Of a DNA stretch of 51,152 nt, positions 40,833 through 48,750 are shown piece by piece. The translations under genes and the position numbers were made by a program. Below the pieces are notes generated by a model. It saw nothing but the letters and a program-made list of their open reading frames with translations, was not told where the DNA came from and ran no database searches. Numbering within the stretch: the stretch's first letter is position 1; each line of letters starts with the position of its first letter. The stretch comes from Acidobacteria bacterium Ga0077553 (GTDB lineage: Bacteria; Acidobacteriota; Terriglobia; Bryobacterales; Bryobacteraceae). The stretch spans positions 1 through 51,152 of the forward strand of contig LNFE01000095.1 in NCBI GenBank assembly GCA_001464575.1, in the 5' to 3' direction.

Positions 40833-41769
40833 ACGCCCGGCTCTTGCCCACGTGGTCGAGGTGCGCCGAAAGAACCACGATCTCGTCCTTCAATTTCGCG
40901 TCCGACCCCGGCAGCAGCGCCACCACGTTCTGCGACTCCACCTTCTCTTTTTCGTAGCTCTGCACCGCCCGCACCCGGACCGGCAGCGGGAACCGCGGCA
41001 GTTGCTTCTTCGCCGTCGACAGCGCCAGCAGTTCGGCCATCGTGTGGCCGCTGCCGGCGAACAGTTTATCGCCGTGCTCGGCGTTCCACGATAGCGCTAG
41101 CTGCAAGGCTCCATCTTCCGGTTTCGGTGGCACGTCCAGGCTCATTGACGGCAGCAGCCGCGCCCGGCTCGCGCGGGCCCAGGGCACGTCCATCTGCGCC
41201 GGGTTGGCAATGCTGATCGTCCCGATCGCGCCCGCATCCCGCAGCCGTTTGCTCCGTTCGGTTTGGTAGTGCGCGGCCAACTCGGCCGGAATCCCCGCCG
41301 GCACGCCGGTAACCATGACGACGATCTTGCCCTTCAAATCGAGCCCGGCCAAGTCGTCGAAGTTCTTCTCGGGCACCACGAGAGCGTATCCCGCGAAGAC
41401 CAGCCCCGCTTCGACCTTCGGCTCCGGCGCCGTCCGCAGGCCGATGGTCACTTCCCGGCCTAACTGCATCTTCTCGACCTTGCCGTCCCGGATCAACTCG
41501 ACGCTGGAGTTCGCCTCGTCGATGCGCCGCACCTGAAACGGAACTGGCTGCAGGTAGCCGTCCGTCCCGGCGGCTTTCAGCCCATTGCGTTCAAACTCTT
41601 GCGCGACGTAGTTTGCCGCCATGCGATGGCCCGGCGATCCGGTATCCCGCCCTTCCATTTTGTCGTCGGCGAGGATCTCGACGTGCTTCCACCAACTCGC
41701 CGCCAACTTCCCGGGCTCTGCTGCCCACAGCGCCGCCCCTGCGGCGAAAATCACCAAAACGTAACGCAT
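40810..41769 (-). CDS. N-terminal part of a frame-disrupted M28 aminopeptidase with PA-type insert
   Basis: A signal peptide (about 1-17) precedes 'WWKHVEILADDKMEGRDTGSPGHRMAANYVAQEFERNGLKAAG', typical of exported M28 aminopeptidases. A protease-associated insert (about 95-190, 'GLVFAGYALVVPEKNFDDLAGLDLKGKIVVMVTG') follows. The catalytic core then begins with 'DEIVVLSAHLDHVG', which carries the first zinc-ligand His. The frame ends abruptly after FEGDAIH. About 13 residues are missing, and the rest of the core continues in another frame from about 40830. Together the two parts would make a normal-length protein of about 530 residues. Confidence 0.8.
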   Translation of the reverse strand: MRYVLVIFAAGAALWAAEPGKLAASWWKHVEILADDKMEGRDTGSPGHRMAANYVAQEFERNGLKAAGTDGYLQPVPFQVRRIDEANSSVELIRDGKVEKMQLGREVTIGLRTAPEPKVEAGLVFAGYALVVPEKNFDDLAGLDLKGKIVVMVTGVPAGIPAELAAHYQTERSKRLRDAGAIGTISIANPAQMDVPWARASRARLLPSMSLDVPPKPEDGALQLALSWNAEHGDKLFAGSGHTMAELLALSTAKKQLPRFPLPVRVRAVQSYEKEKVESQNVVALLPGSDAKLKDEIVVLSAHLDHVGKSRAFEGDAIH

Positions 41770-41832
41770 CTTTTAAATGTAGCGGCTTCTGATCGAACCG
41801 CGCACGCTTTGACGCCCGACAAATCGAAGCCA

Positions 41833-42324
41833 ATGAATCCCCACACCACCTTTCTGATTTGGACGCACTACATCGTTGCCGCGTTGATCGGCCTGCCCGC
41901 CACCTGTGGCACGGTTTATTTTGGTTGGCAGGTGGGACAACTCCTGTGGCGCCCCACGCCACCGATTCCGAAGATGATCACGGATCAGGGGGACACCGTC
42001 AAACTCATTACCGGCGCGGAACGTGTCTTGGGAGCGGCGATCTATGCGCTGGGGTCGTTGGGCGAAGGCATTATCAAAGGGCTATTCGCCCTCTCCTGTT
42101 GCGGCCTGCTGTTGGCGGGAGTCGTGTATTTTGCCGGACGCGGTCTGAGTGGGGGTGCGGGTTGGGCCCGTTTGTTGTCTGGTCTTGTCTTTGCCGCGAT
42201 GACGTGCGTGGGCGGCCTTACTCTGCTGAGCTCCGGCGCGATGCTCCGCCTTGCGGGGGCTTCGGGCCTGCTCCTCGGTGGTTACAGCCTGTGGGTGCTC
42301 GTTACCGGCTTCAAGCTAAAATGA
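41833..42324 (+). CDS. Small multi-helix membrane protein
   Basis: The 163-residue protein starts MNPHTTFLIWTHYIVAAL and has about four predicted membrane helices (about 8-30, 70-100, 108-130 and 138-160), separated by short loops such as 'RPTPPIPKMITDQGDTVK'. I do not recognise a family. The frame is open upstream from 41599, but the earlier region is antisense to the M28 gene, so ATG 41833 is preferred. It is divergent from the M28 gene and 6 nt ahead of the EamA transporter gene, so the two probably form an operon. Confidence 0.75.
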   Translation: MNPHTTFLIWTHYIVAALIGLPATCGTVYFGWQVGQLLWRPTPPIPKMITDQGDTVKLITGAERVLGAAIYALGSLGEGIIKGLFALSCCGLLLAGVVYFAGRGLSGGAGWARLLSGLVFAAMTCVGGLTLLSSGAMLRLAGASGLLLGGYSLWVLVTGFKLK

Positions 42325-42330
42325 AAGGTA

Positions 42331-43218
42331 GTGCGTCCTCCCTTGGGCCTTGTGCTCTCTGTTCTCACGGCCGCGTTGTGGGGGAGCCTTCCCATCGCCC
42401 TTCGGCCCGTCGTTGAAAAAGTCGACCCGGTGACTGTCACCTGGACCCGCTATCTCGTAGCCACGGCCGGGCTCGGCATGTTCTTGTATTGGCAGGGGAA
42501 CCTGCCGGGCCGGGCGCAGTTGGCCGATCGCCGGTGGCTATTCCTGCTGCTTGCCTTGCTCGGCTTTGCCGGCAATAACTTTGGGTTCCTTCTGGGTCTC
42601 CGCCTCACTTCGCCTTCGACGGCGCAGGTCGTCATTCAACTGGCCCCGATTCTCGTCATCTTCGGCGCCGTGCGCTGGTTCGGCGAACACTTCGGCCGCT
42701 GGCAGTGGGTCGGGGTCGGCGTCCTGCCTCTGGGCATGTTGATCTTCTTCCACCGACAGCTCTCCGGCTTCTCGGACTCCTTCGCCACCGGCGTCCTCGT
42801 CCTGCTCGGCAGCGCTTTCCTCTGGGCCGGGTACGCCCTGGCGCAGAAGAAGCTTCTCCGCGACATGAACTCGATCTCCATCATGTGGATCATTTATGCC
42901 GCGGGGTCGGTCCTGATGCTGCCAGCGGTTGCCCCTTCGCACTTGGCGGCGCTCGACGGCACCCGCTGGTGGTTCCTTTTCTATTGCTGCCTGAACAGCC
43001 TGATCAGCTACGGCTTCTTTAGCGAGGCCCTGGCCGTCTGGCCCGCCTCCCGCGTCAGCGCGGTCGTCGCCACCACGCCGCTGTTCACCGTCTTGTTCAC
43101 CCGCCTCGCCGCCTGGCTGTGGCCGGCCTATATCGTCCCGGAGCCTCTCGACCCCCTCACCCTGACCGGCGCCGGCATCGTCGTCGTGGGCTGTGTACTC
43201 ATGGCGCTGCGCAAGTAG
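42331..43218 (+). CDS. EamA/DMT superfamily transporter
   Basis: The 295-residue protein has ten predicted membrane helices in two EamA halves. The first starts 'LVLSVLTAALWGSLPIALRPVVEKVDPVTVTWTRYLVA', the second 'FATGVLVLLGSAFLWAGYALAQKKLLRD'. DMT proteins export or exchange metabolites; the substrate is unknown. The start is GTG 42331, directly after an AAAGG site and 6 nt after the previous stop. The next gene begins 9 nt after its end. Confidence 0.9.
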   Translation: MRPPLGLVLSVLTAALWGSLPIALRPVVEKVDPVTVTWTRYLVATAGLGMFLYWQGNLPGRAQLADRRWLFLLLALLGFAGNNFGFLLGLRLTSPSTAQVVIQLAPILVIFGAVRWFGEHFGRWQWVGVGVLPLGMLIFFHRQLSGFSDSFATGVLVLLGSAFLWAGYALAQKKLLRDMNSISIMWIIYAAGSVLMLPAVAPSHLAALDGTRWWFLFYCCLNSLISYGFFSEALAVWPASRVSAVVATTPLFTVLFTRLAAWLWPAYIVPEPLDPLTLTGAGIVVVGCVLMALRK

Positions 43219-43227
43219 AATAGAGCC

Positions 43228-44532
43228 ATGCGAATCTGGAGCCTGCTCCTTCTGGCGACCCCACTCCTGGCCGAGACCACCTGGAAAGACGTCCAACCGA
43301 TCCTCGAGCGGCGCTGCGTCCAGTGCCACCAGAAGGGCGAAGTCGCCCCGATGGCCTTCACTTCGTACCCGGAAACCCGTCCCTTCGCCAAAGCCATCCG
43401 CCAAGCCGTCGCCCGCCAGAGCATGCCGCCGTGGCACGCCGCCCCCGGTTCGCTTGCCTTTCGCAACGATCGTTCGCTCTCGGCCGCTGAAGTCGCTACG
43501 CTAACGGCCTGGGTGGAGGCCGGCGCCCCGCAAGGCCCCGCCGTGAAGTCGATGGCGCCCGCCGCCGGTCCCAGCCAATGGAAGCTGGGCCAGCCGGACC
43601 GCGTCGTCCAGGTTCCCGGTTTCCAGGTTCCCGCCTCCGGCCAACTCGCCTACTCGTTCCTGATCGTCCCGCTCAACCTCAAAGAAGATACCTGGGTCCG
43701 CGCCGCCGAGTTCCGCATCGACCAGCGCCAGGTGGTCCACCACATCAACGCCTTCATCCGTCCGCCCGGGTCGAGCTACCTCGCCGGCTTCCCCACCAAC
43801 GAGATCTTCTCGCCCACCGTCGCCCAGCGCGGCAAGCGCCACGCGCACGAGCGCGTCTTCGACCGCCGCCAGCTCATCCTCGGCTACGAACCCGGCTACG
43901 AACCCATGCCCTGGCTTGAGGACGGCGCCAAGCTTGTCCCCGCCGGCTCCGACCTGATCTTCGAGATGCACTACAACCCGGGCGGCACCCCCGCCGTCGA
44001 CCGCAGCGAGTTTGGCCTTTACTTTGCCCCCGCCGCGCCCAAGAACCGCGTCGTCGCCATCGACACCCTGCGCGACCTCGACTTCGTCATCCCCCCGCAC
44101 GCCAATGGGTTCGTTTCGCAAGCAGCAATGACGCTCGCCCGCCCGGCCCGGCTCCTGTCGGTCCAACCCCACATGCACGTCCGCGGCAAAAGCATGACCG
44201 TTCGCGCCGTCTACCCCGATGGCCGCACCGAAACCGTGCTCGCCGTCCCGCGCTACGACTTCAACTGGCAGACGACGTATGTCCTTGCTAAACCCATCGA
44301 CCTGCCGAAGGGCACCCGCCTCGAATCCACCGCCGGCTTCGACAACTCGCCCAACAACAGGTTCAACCCCGATCCGGCCGCCGCCGTAAAATGGGGCGAC
44401 CAGACCACCGACGAGATGCACATCGCCTTTCTCGAACTGGTCATCGAGGCCACCGGCGACCCCGAAAAGCTCTTTAGCTCGCTACCAGCTTTGCCGCGTC
44501 CCACATCACCGGCCGCTGCTCCTCAAGACTAA
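43228..44532 (+). CDS. Cytochrome c/copper type II monooxygenase-like fusion
   Basis: The 434-residue protein has a signal peptide (about 1-15), a cytochrome c-like domain with CVQCH at 30-34, and a PHM/DBM-like copper monooxygenase domain. All expected copper ligands are visible: HH at 171-172 and His248 in EMHYN for one site, His315/His317 in QPHMHVRG and Met397 in DEMHIAF for the other. Ascorbate-dependent monooxygenases of this fold hydroxylate C-H bonds. Here the haem domain could supply electrons instead of ascorbate. The substrate is unknown. The 3' end overlaps the convergent oxidoreductase gene by 59 nt. Confidence 0.87.
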   Translation: MRIWSLLLLATPLLAETTWKDVQPILERRCVQCHQKGEVAPMAFTSYPETRPFAKAIRQAVARQSMPPWHAAPGSLAFRNDRSLSAAEVATLTAWVEAGAPQGPAVKSMAPAAGPSQWKLGQPDRVVQVPGFQVPASGQLAYSFLIVPLNLKEDTWVRAAEFRIDQRQVVHHINAFIRPPGSSYLAGFPTNEIFSPTVAQRGKRHAHERVFDRRQLILGYEPGYEPMPWLEDGAKLVPAGSDLIFEMHYNPGGTPAVDRSEFGLYFAPAAPKNRVVAIDTLRDLDFVIPPHANGFVSQAAMTLARPARLLSVQPHMHVRGKSMTVRAVYPDGRTETVLAVPRYDFNWQTTYVLAKPIDLPKGTRLESTAGFDNSPNNRFNPDPAAAVKWGDQTTDEMHIAFLELVIEATGDPEKLFSSLPALPRPTSPAAAPQD

Positions 44533-45703
44533 GGTTCACGGCCAAGGACGGCCCGGCCGTCCGGTAGCCGAACAGCGCGTCTTCAAAGAACGGCTTCCGC
44601 GTCTCAACCGCCGTCAGGAAATTGACCATGTGGTCGAAGTGGGCGTTGTGCTCCCGGGGCGGGGTATACCGCTCCTGCCGCAAGGGCCGCATGGCATCGG
44701 CCGACGGCTTCGGTTGCGGATACTGCTTGCGGTACCCGGCCAGGAACTGCTCTTGGGTTCGTTTCGTAAAGGTGTCGATCGTGTAGCCGGGTTCGGCTTC
44801 GCGCGGAGTCCGGTCGATGGTGACACCACTCATGGTCGCCTCCATCGTGCCTTCGCTGCCGACGAACTTCAGGCCGAAGCGTTCGGGCGGCGCGGCGCCG
44901 CTTGCCAGGTTTACGCGCAGGGCAAACGTGAAGGTCGGATAGTCCATCATCGCCAGTACGACGTCGGGAGCATCGCGGCCATCCTTCCAGAAGCGAACGC
45001 CGCCCGTGGCGTAGATCCGGCTCGGGCCGGTGCTGCCGGTGGCAAAATGCAAGCCGGTCAATAGATGAACAAACAGGTCGCCAGAGACCCCGGTGCCGTA
45101 GTCCTTGTAGTTGCGCCACCGGAACAGACGCACGGGTTCAAAAGGCCGCTTCGGCGCGTTGCCGAGGAAGGTCTCCCAATCGATATTGGCTTCGTTCGCG
45201 TCGGGCGGCAGGCTGTATTGCCAAGCGCCGAGCGCCGTATTCCGGTCAAGCCAGGCTTCGACCAGATTCACTTCGCCGAGCGCCTTCTGCTGCAGCAGGT
45301 CGCGCGCTTTGGCAAACACGAGCGAGCTGGCGTACTGGCTGCCGACCTGCAAAATCTTGCCGGTTTCCCGCTGCGCCGCGATCATCTGCGGGCCTTCGGC
45401 AAACTTGTGGACCATCGGCTTTTCGACGTAGACGTCTTTCCCGGCGCGCAGCGCGGCAATCGCGATGGGCGCGTGCCAGTGGTCTGGCGTCGCTACGATG
45501 ACGGCGTCGACATCGCGGCGCGCGAGCACCTCCCGATAGTCGCGGGAGGTGAACACGTTGCTCCCCCACCGCTCTTTGGCCCGGTCCAGCCGGCCCTGAT
45601 AGATATCGGCAACCGCCGTCAGTTGGGCCTTACCGCTCTTGAGCGCGTCCTCGACGTCGCCCGAGCCCATGCCGCCCGCGCCAATGAGTGCCAGTCGAAT
45701 CAT
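44474..45703 (-). CDS. Gfo/Idh/MocA family oxidoreductase (no signal peptide)
   Basis: The 409-residue protein begins with the NAD(P)-binding 'MIRLALIGAGGMGSGDVEDALKSGKAQLTAVADIYQ'. It contains the catalytic Lys motif GKDVYVEKPM, then the C-terminal beta-sheet domain with 'HLLTGLHFATGSTGPSRIYATGG'. The family oxidises or isomerises sugars and inositols. It is a close paralogue of the gene directly upstream, with long identical stretches such as 'DYREVLAR' and 'ATPDHWHA', but lacks that protein's Tat signal. Its ATG overlaps the upstream stop by 4 nt. Confidence 0.93.
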   Translation of the reverse strand: MIRLALIGAGGMGSGDVEDALKSGKAQLTAVADIYQGRLDRAKERWGSNVFTSRDYREVLARRDVDAVIVATPDHWHAPIAIAALRAGKDVYVEKPMVHKFAEGPQMIAAQRETGKILQVGSQYASSLVFAKARDLLQQKALGEVNLVEAWLDRNTALGAWQYSLPPDANEANIDWETFLGNAPKRPFEPVRLFRWRNYKDYGTGVSGDLFVHLLTGLHFATGSTGPSRIYATGGVRFWKDGRDAPDVVLAMMDYPTFTFALRVNLASGAAPPERFGLKFVGSEGTMEATMSGVTIDRTPREAEPGYTIDTFTKRTQEQFLAGYRKQYPQPKPSADAMRPLRQERYTPPREHNAHFDHMVNFLTAVETRKPFFEDALFGYRTAGPSLAVNLSLEEQRPVMWDAAKLVAS

Positions 45704-47028
45704 CCGATTGCCTTTGCCGTAAACGTTTCCGGGTTCCAGGTGAACGCCTTCTGTTCAAACACGCTGCGGTTCGACAGCAGGGCCGGACCAGCCGCCTGCA
45801 GGCCGAACCGGGCATCTTCCACCACCGGCTTGCGGCTCCGCACGGCGCTGAAGAAGTTGCGGTGATGGTCAAGATGGTCGCTATAGCCGCGCTCCGGCCG
45901 GTAGTTCTCTTGTCCCAGGGGCCGCATGGCGTCCATGGTCGGCCTCTGCGGCGGGTACTTCTTCCGGTACTCTTCGAGGAACTGGTCTTGGGTTCGTTTC
46001 GTAAAAGTGCCGATCGTGTAGCCGGGCTCGCTTTCGCGCGGCTGCCGGTTCACGGTCACGCCGCCATCGACCGTCAGAATGCCTTCGCTGCCCACGAAGC
46101 GGAAGCCGCTGGTTTCGCCGGCGCCGTTGACGAAGTTCACCCGCAGCGCCAGGTTAAACGCCGGCATCTTGCCGCGGCTCGGGTAGTCGTAGAGGCCCAT
46201 CATCACGTCGGGCACGTCGCGCCCGTCCTTCCAGTAGCGGAGCCCGCCGGTGGCAAACACGCGATTCGGCCCCTCGGCCCCCGTAATGAAGTGCATGCCG
46301 CTAAACAGGTGAACGAACAAGTCGCCCGCCACGCCCGTGCCGTAGTCCTGATAGTTCCGCCAGCGGAACAGCCGGATGGGTTCAAAGGGCCGCTTCGGCG
46401 CTGAGCCGAGAAAGGTGTCCCAGTCGATATTGGCCGGGGTCGCATCAGGCGGAATGGAGTACTGCCAGGCGCCGATGGCCGAGTTGCGATCCCACCAGGC
46501 CTCAACGAGATTCAACTCGCCGATGGCGCCGCTTTCGATCAGCTCTTTCGCCTTCGCGTAGACGATGCTCGAAACGCGCTGGGAACCGACCTGCAGAATC
46601 CGGCCGCTCGCCTTGGCGGCCTCGACCAGCTTGACGCCATCTTCCACCTTCTGCACCATCGGCTTTTCGACATAGACGTCCTTGCCGGCGGCGAGGGCAT
46701 CGGTGGCGATGCGGGCGTGCCAATGGTCGGGGGTCGCGATAATGACGGCGTCGATATCCTTGCGCGCGAGCACCTCGCGGTAGTCGCGCGTGGTGAACAG
46801 ATGGTTCCCGAACCGCTCTTTGGCGCGATCGAGGCGGCCCTGGTAGATGTCGGAGGCCGCGACCATTTCCGTGAGGCCGGTGCGCAGCGCTGACTCGGTA
46901 TCGCCGGTGCCCATTCCGCCAATGCCAATGGTGGCAAAGCGGATCTTGTCGTTCGGGGACACTTGAGACAAAGCGACCGCCGGCGTGAGCGCGGCGGCCT
47001 GGAGGATATGACGGCGCGAAATCGACAT
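45700..47028 (-). CDS. Tat-exported Gfo/Idh/MocA family oxidoreductase
   Basis: The 442-residue protein has an N-terminal signal (MSISRRHILQAAALTPAVALS) with twin arginines. The NAD(P)-binding start 'IRFATIGIGGMGTGDTESALRTG' follows. It has the GKDVYVEKPM motif and an insert-bearing C-terminal domain. Tat-exported members of this family bind their nucleotide cofactor before export and act on periplasmic sugars. It starts 5 nt after the FmdB gene and is coupled to its cytoplasmic-looking paralogue downstream. The pair looks like a tandem duplication with changed location. Confidence 0.93.
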   Translation of the reverse strand: MSISRRHILQAAALTPAVALSQVSPNDKIRFATIGIGGMGTGDTESALRTGLTEMVAASDIYQGRLDRAKERFGNHLFTTRDYREVLARKDIDAVIIATPDHWHARIATDALAAGKDVYVEKPMVQKVEDGVKLVEAAKASGRILQVGSQRVSSIVYAKAKELIESGAIGELNLVEAWWDRNSAIGAWQYSIPPDATPANIDWDTFLGSAPKRPFEPIRLFRWRNYQDYGTGVAGDLFVHLFSGMHFITGAEGPNRVFATGGLRYWKDGRDVPDVMMGLYDYPSRGKMPAFNLALRVNFVNGAGETSGFRFVGSEGILTVDGGVTVNRQPRESEPGYTIGTFTKRTQDQFLEEYRKKYPPQRPTMDAMRPLGQENYRPERGYSDHLDHHRNFFSAVRSRKPVVEDARFGLQAAGPALLSNRSVFEQKAFTWNPETFTAKAIG

Positions 47029-47033
47029 GATCG

Positions 47034-47354
47034 CTACTCTTTGGAGGTGGTGGAGGGGGTGCTGGCGGCGGGAGCCGGCGTGGACTTCGTCTCGGTCTTG
47101 GTTTCAGTCTTGGTTTCGGTCTTTTTCTCGGCGGCCGGTTCCTTACCGCCCGACGACGCGGGGGAGCTGGTTCCGGTCTTATTGTAATCCGTGATGTACC
47201 ATCCGGAGCCCTTGAACTGGAAGGCGGGAGCGGAGAGCAACCGCTCCACCGGGCCACCGCATAACTCATGTACGGTCAACGGTTCATCGGAGAACTTCTG
47301 AATCTTTTCAAAGTTCGTATTACAGGTTTGGCAGTGGTACTCGTAAATCGGCAT
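47034..47354 (-). CDS. FmdB family zinc-ribbon protein with KTET-repeat tail
   Basis: The 106-residue protein starts MPIYEYHCQTCNTNFE, the FmdB signature. Zinc ligands are C8 and C11 and, on the second knuckle, H29 and C32, where many members have two Cys. The tail from about residue 65 is low complexity, rich in Ser, Pro, Lys, Glu and Thr, with TETK repeated. FmdB was first linked to formamidase regulation, but most members have no known role. It lies 6 nt after the S41-like gene and 5 nt before the Tat oxidoreductase gene. Confidence 0.9.
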   Translation of the reverse strand: MPIYEYHCQTCNTNFEKIQKFSDEPLTVHELCGGPVERLLSAPAFQFKGSGWYITDYNKTGTSSPASSGGKEPAAEKKTETKTETKTETKSTPAPAASTPSTTSKE

Positions 47355-47360
47355 GGCTGA

Positions 47361-48635
47361 CTATTGTGGTTTCGGGATGTTCAGAGGGCCGAGCGCGCTA
47401 TCGCCGGCGCCCGTCTTGGCCGCCGCGGCGGTCTCGGGCGGGACGCCTTTGATGGCGATCTCGATCGCCTTCTTCAAGATCTCGTCTTCGGTAGACTTCT
47501 TGGGCTCGGCTTTCGGGGTGTCTTCGTCTTCGTCACCCGTCGGCACATTCTGCTGATCGATTACCGGCACCGAGGGGGTCACGCCGGTATCCTGGATCGC
47601 CTTGCCCGAGGGCGAATAGTATTTGGCGACGGACAGGATGACGGCCGCGCCGTCGTCCATCATGATCGTCTTCCGCACCGCGGCATCGCCATAGGTGCGT
47701 TCGCCGACCACAGCGGCCCGCTTGGTTTCGAGCAACGCGACGGCCGCGACTTCGGCCGCGCCGGCGGTGCCGCGGTTGGTCACAACGGTCACCGGCAGTT
47801 TCGTGGCGACTTTGGCCGCGTCGGCTTCGATGTTCTTGCGGGTCTGCTTCTGGCCTTCGATGTAGGCGAGCAGCGCTCGATCCTGGAAGAGATTGGCGAC
47901 CGCGGCGCCCTGGGCCGGATCACCGGTGGCGCAGTTGCGGAGGTCAAGAATGAACTTCTTGGCGCCTTGCTTTTCGAGGCTCTTGACGGCGGACTCGACG
48001 TCGGCCGCGCGGTTTCCCGCGAGCGACTGCACCTGGATGTAGCCGATGTTCTCGGGCAGCATCTTGTTGGTCACGGCAGGCAGCACCACGGGAGCCCGGG
48101 TCAAGGTAACCTTCTGGGGCTCGGGGCGAGTGAAGCGGAGGACGGAGAATTCAATCGTCGTGCCCGCATCGCCCTTCAACATGATTTCGGCGTAGGCGAG
48201 TGGCATGTCGCGGGTGTTGACGTTATTAATCGTCTCGAGCATGTCGCCGGTAGCCAGACCCGCTTTGTCCGCGGGTGAACCGGGGATGGCGCCGACGATG
48301 GCGATATAGCCAAAGCGCTTGGCCAGGATCAGACCGACGTCGGCCTTGGCTTCGGCGGAGACTTTGGCGTACTGCTTGTACTGGTCCGGACCGAGGTAGG
48401 AGGCGTACGGGTCGAGCGATTCGAGCAGGCCGTTCAACGCGCCGAGCGTAACATTCTTCATGTCGGGCTCTTCGACGTAGTCACTCTTGATTTTCGAGAG
48501 CACTTCGGTGAAGACGCCAATGTGGCGGTAGGTCTCTTCTGGCGAGGACTGCTTCTTCGTGGAGGCGCCGAGCAACAGCATTCCTACCAGCAGAACGGAG
48601 AAGGTGATCACGGCGAACTGGATTTTGCGATTCAA
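47361..48635 (-). CDS. C-terminal processing protease homologue lacking the catalytic Ser and Lys
   Basis: This protein of about 424 residues has an N-terminal membrane helix, then the CTP N-domain ('GALNGLLESLDPYASYLGPDQYKQY'), a PDZ domain ('GSPADKAGLATGDMLETINNV') and the S41 core ('IGYIQVQSL...KKFILDLRNCATG'). Where active enzymes have a Ser in NRGTASASE, it reads NRGTAGAAE at 287-295. Where the general-base Lys sits in TFGKG, it reads TYGDA. It is probably a pseudo-protease. The TTG start at 48635 has GGGAGG 7 nt upstream; the frame is open further upstream, but implausibly. It leads the operon with FmdB and the two oxidoreductases. Confidence 0.87.
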   Translation of the reverse strand: MNRKIQFAVITFSVLLVGMLLLGASTKKQSSPEETYRHIGVFTEVLSKIKSDYVEEPDMKNVTLGALNGLLESLDPYASYLGPDQYKQYAKVSAEAKADVGLILAKRFGYIAIVGAIPGSPADKAGLATGDMLETINNVNTRDMPLAYAEIMLKGDAGTTIEFSVLRFTRPEPQKVTLTRAPVVLPAVTNKMLPENIGYIQVQSLAGNRAADVESAVKSLEKQGAKKFILDLRNCATGDPAQGAAVANLFQDRALLAYIEGQKQTRKNIEADAAKVATKLPVTVVTNRGTAGAAEVAAVALLETKRAAVVGERTYGDAAVRKTIMMDDGAAVILSVAKYYSPSGKAIQDTGVTPSVPVIDQQNVPTGDEDEDTPKAEPKKSTEDEILKKAIEIAIKGVPPETAAAAKTGAGDSALGPLNIPKPQ

Positions 48636-48750
48636 GAGTGTGCCTCCCGGCGGTTCAACATTAGTGTAACAGACGGTCCTTTTCTTCATAGACGCAGCCG
48701 CCGCCGATCGGATACGTTGAATTTCTCCGGCAGGCCTCATACTGGAAGGT

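Noticed and set aside
47040..47130. Repeated DNA encoding TETK units in the fmdB tail as a repeat element
   Set aside because: It is a coding low-complexity tail in frame with FmdB; there is no sign of a mobile or CRISPR repeat.
47364..48278. 304-codon plus-strand open frame over the S41-like gene
   Set aside because: Gly/Arg/Asp-rich sequence without domain; the opposite strand carries PDZ and S41 motifs.
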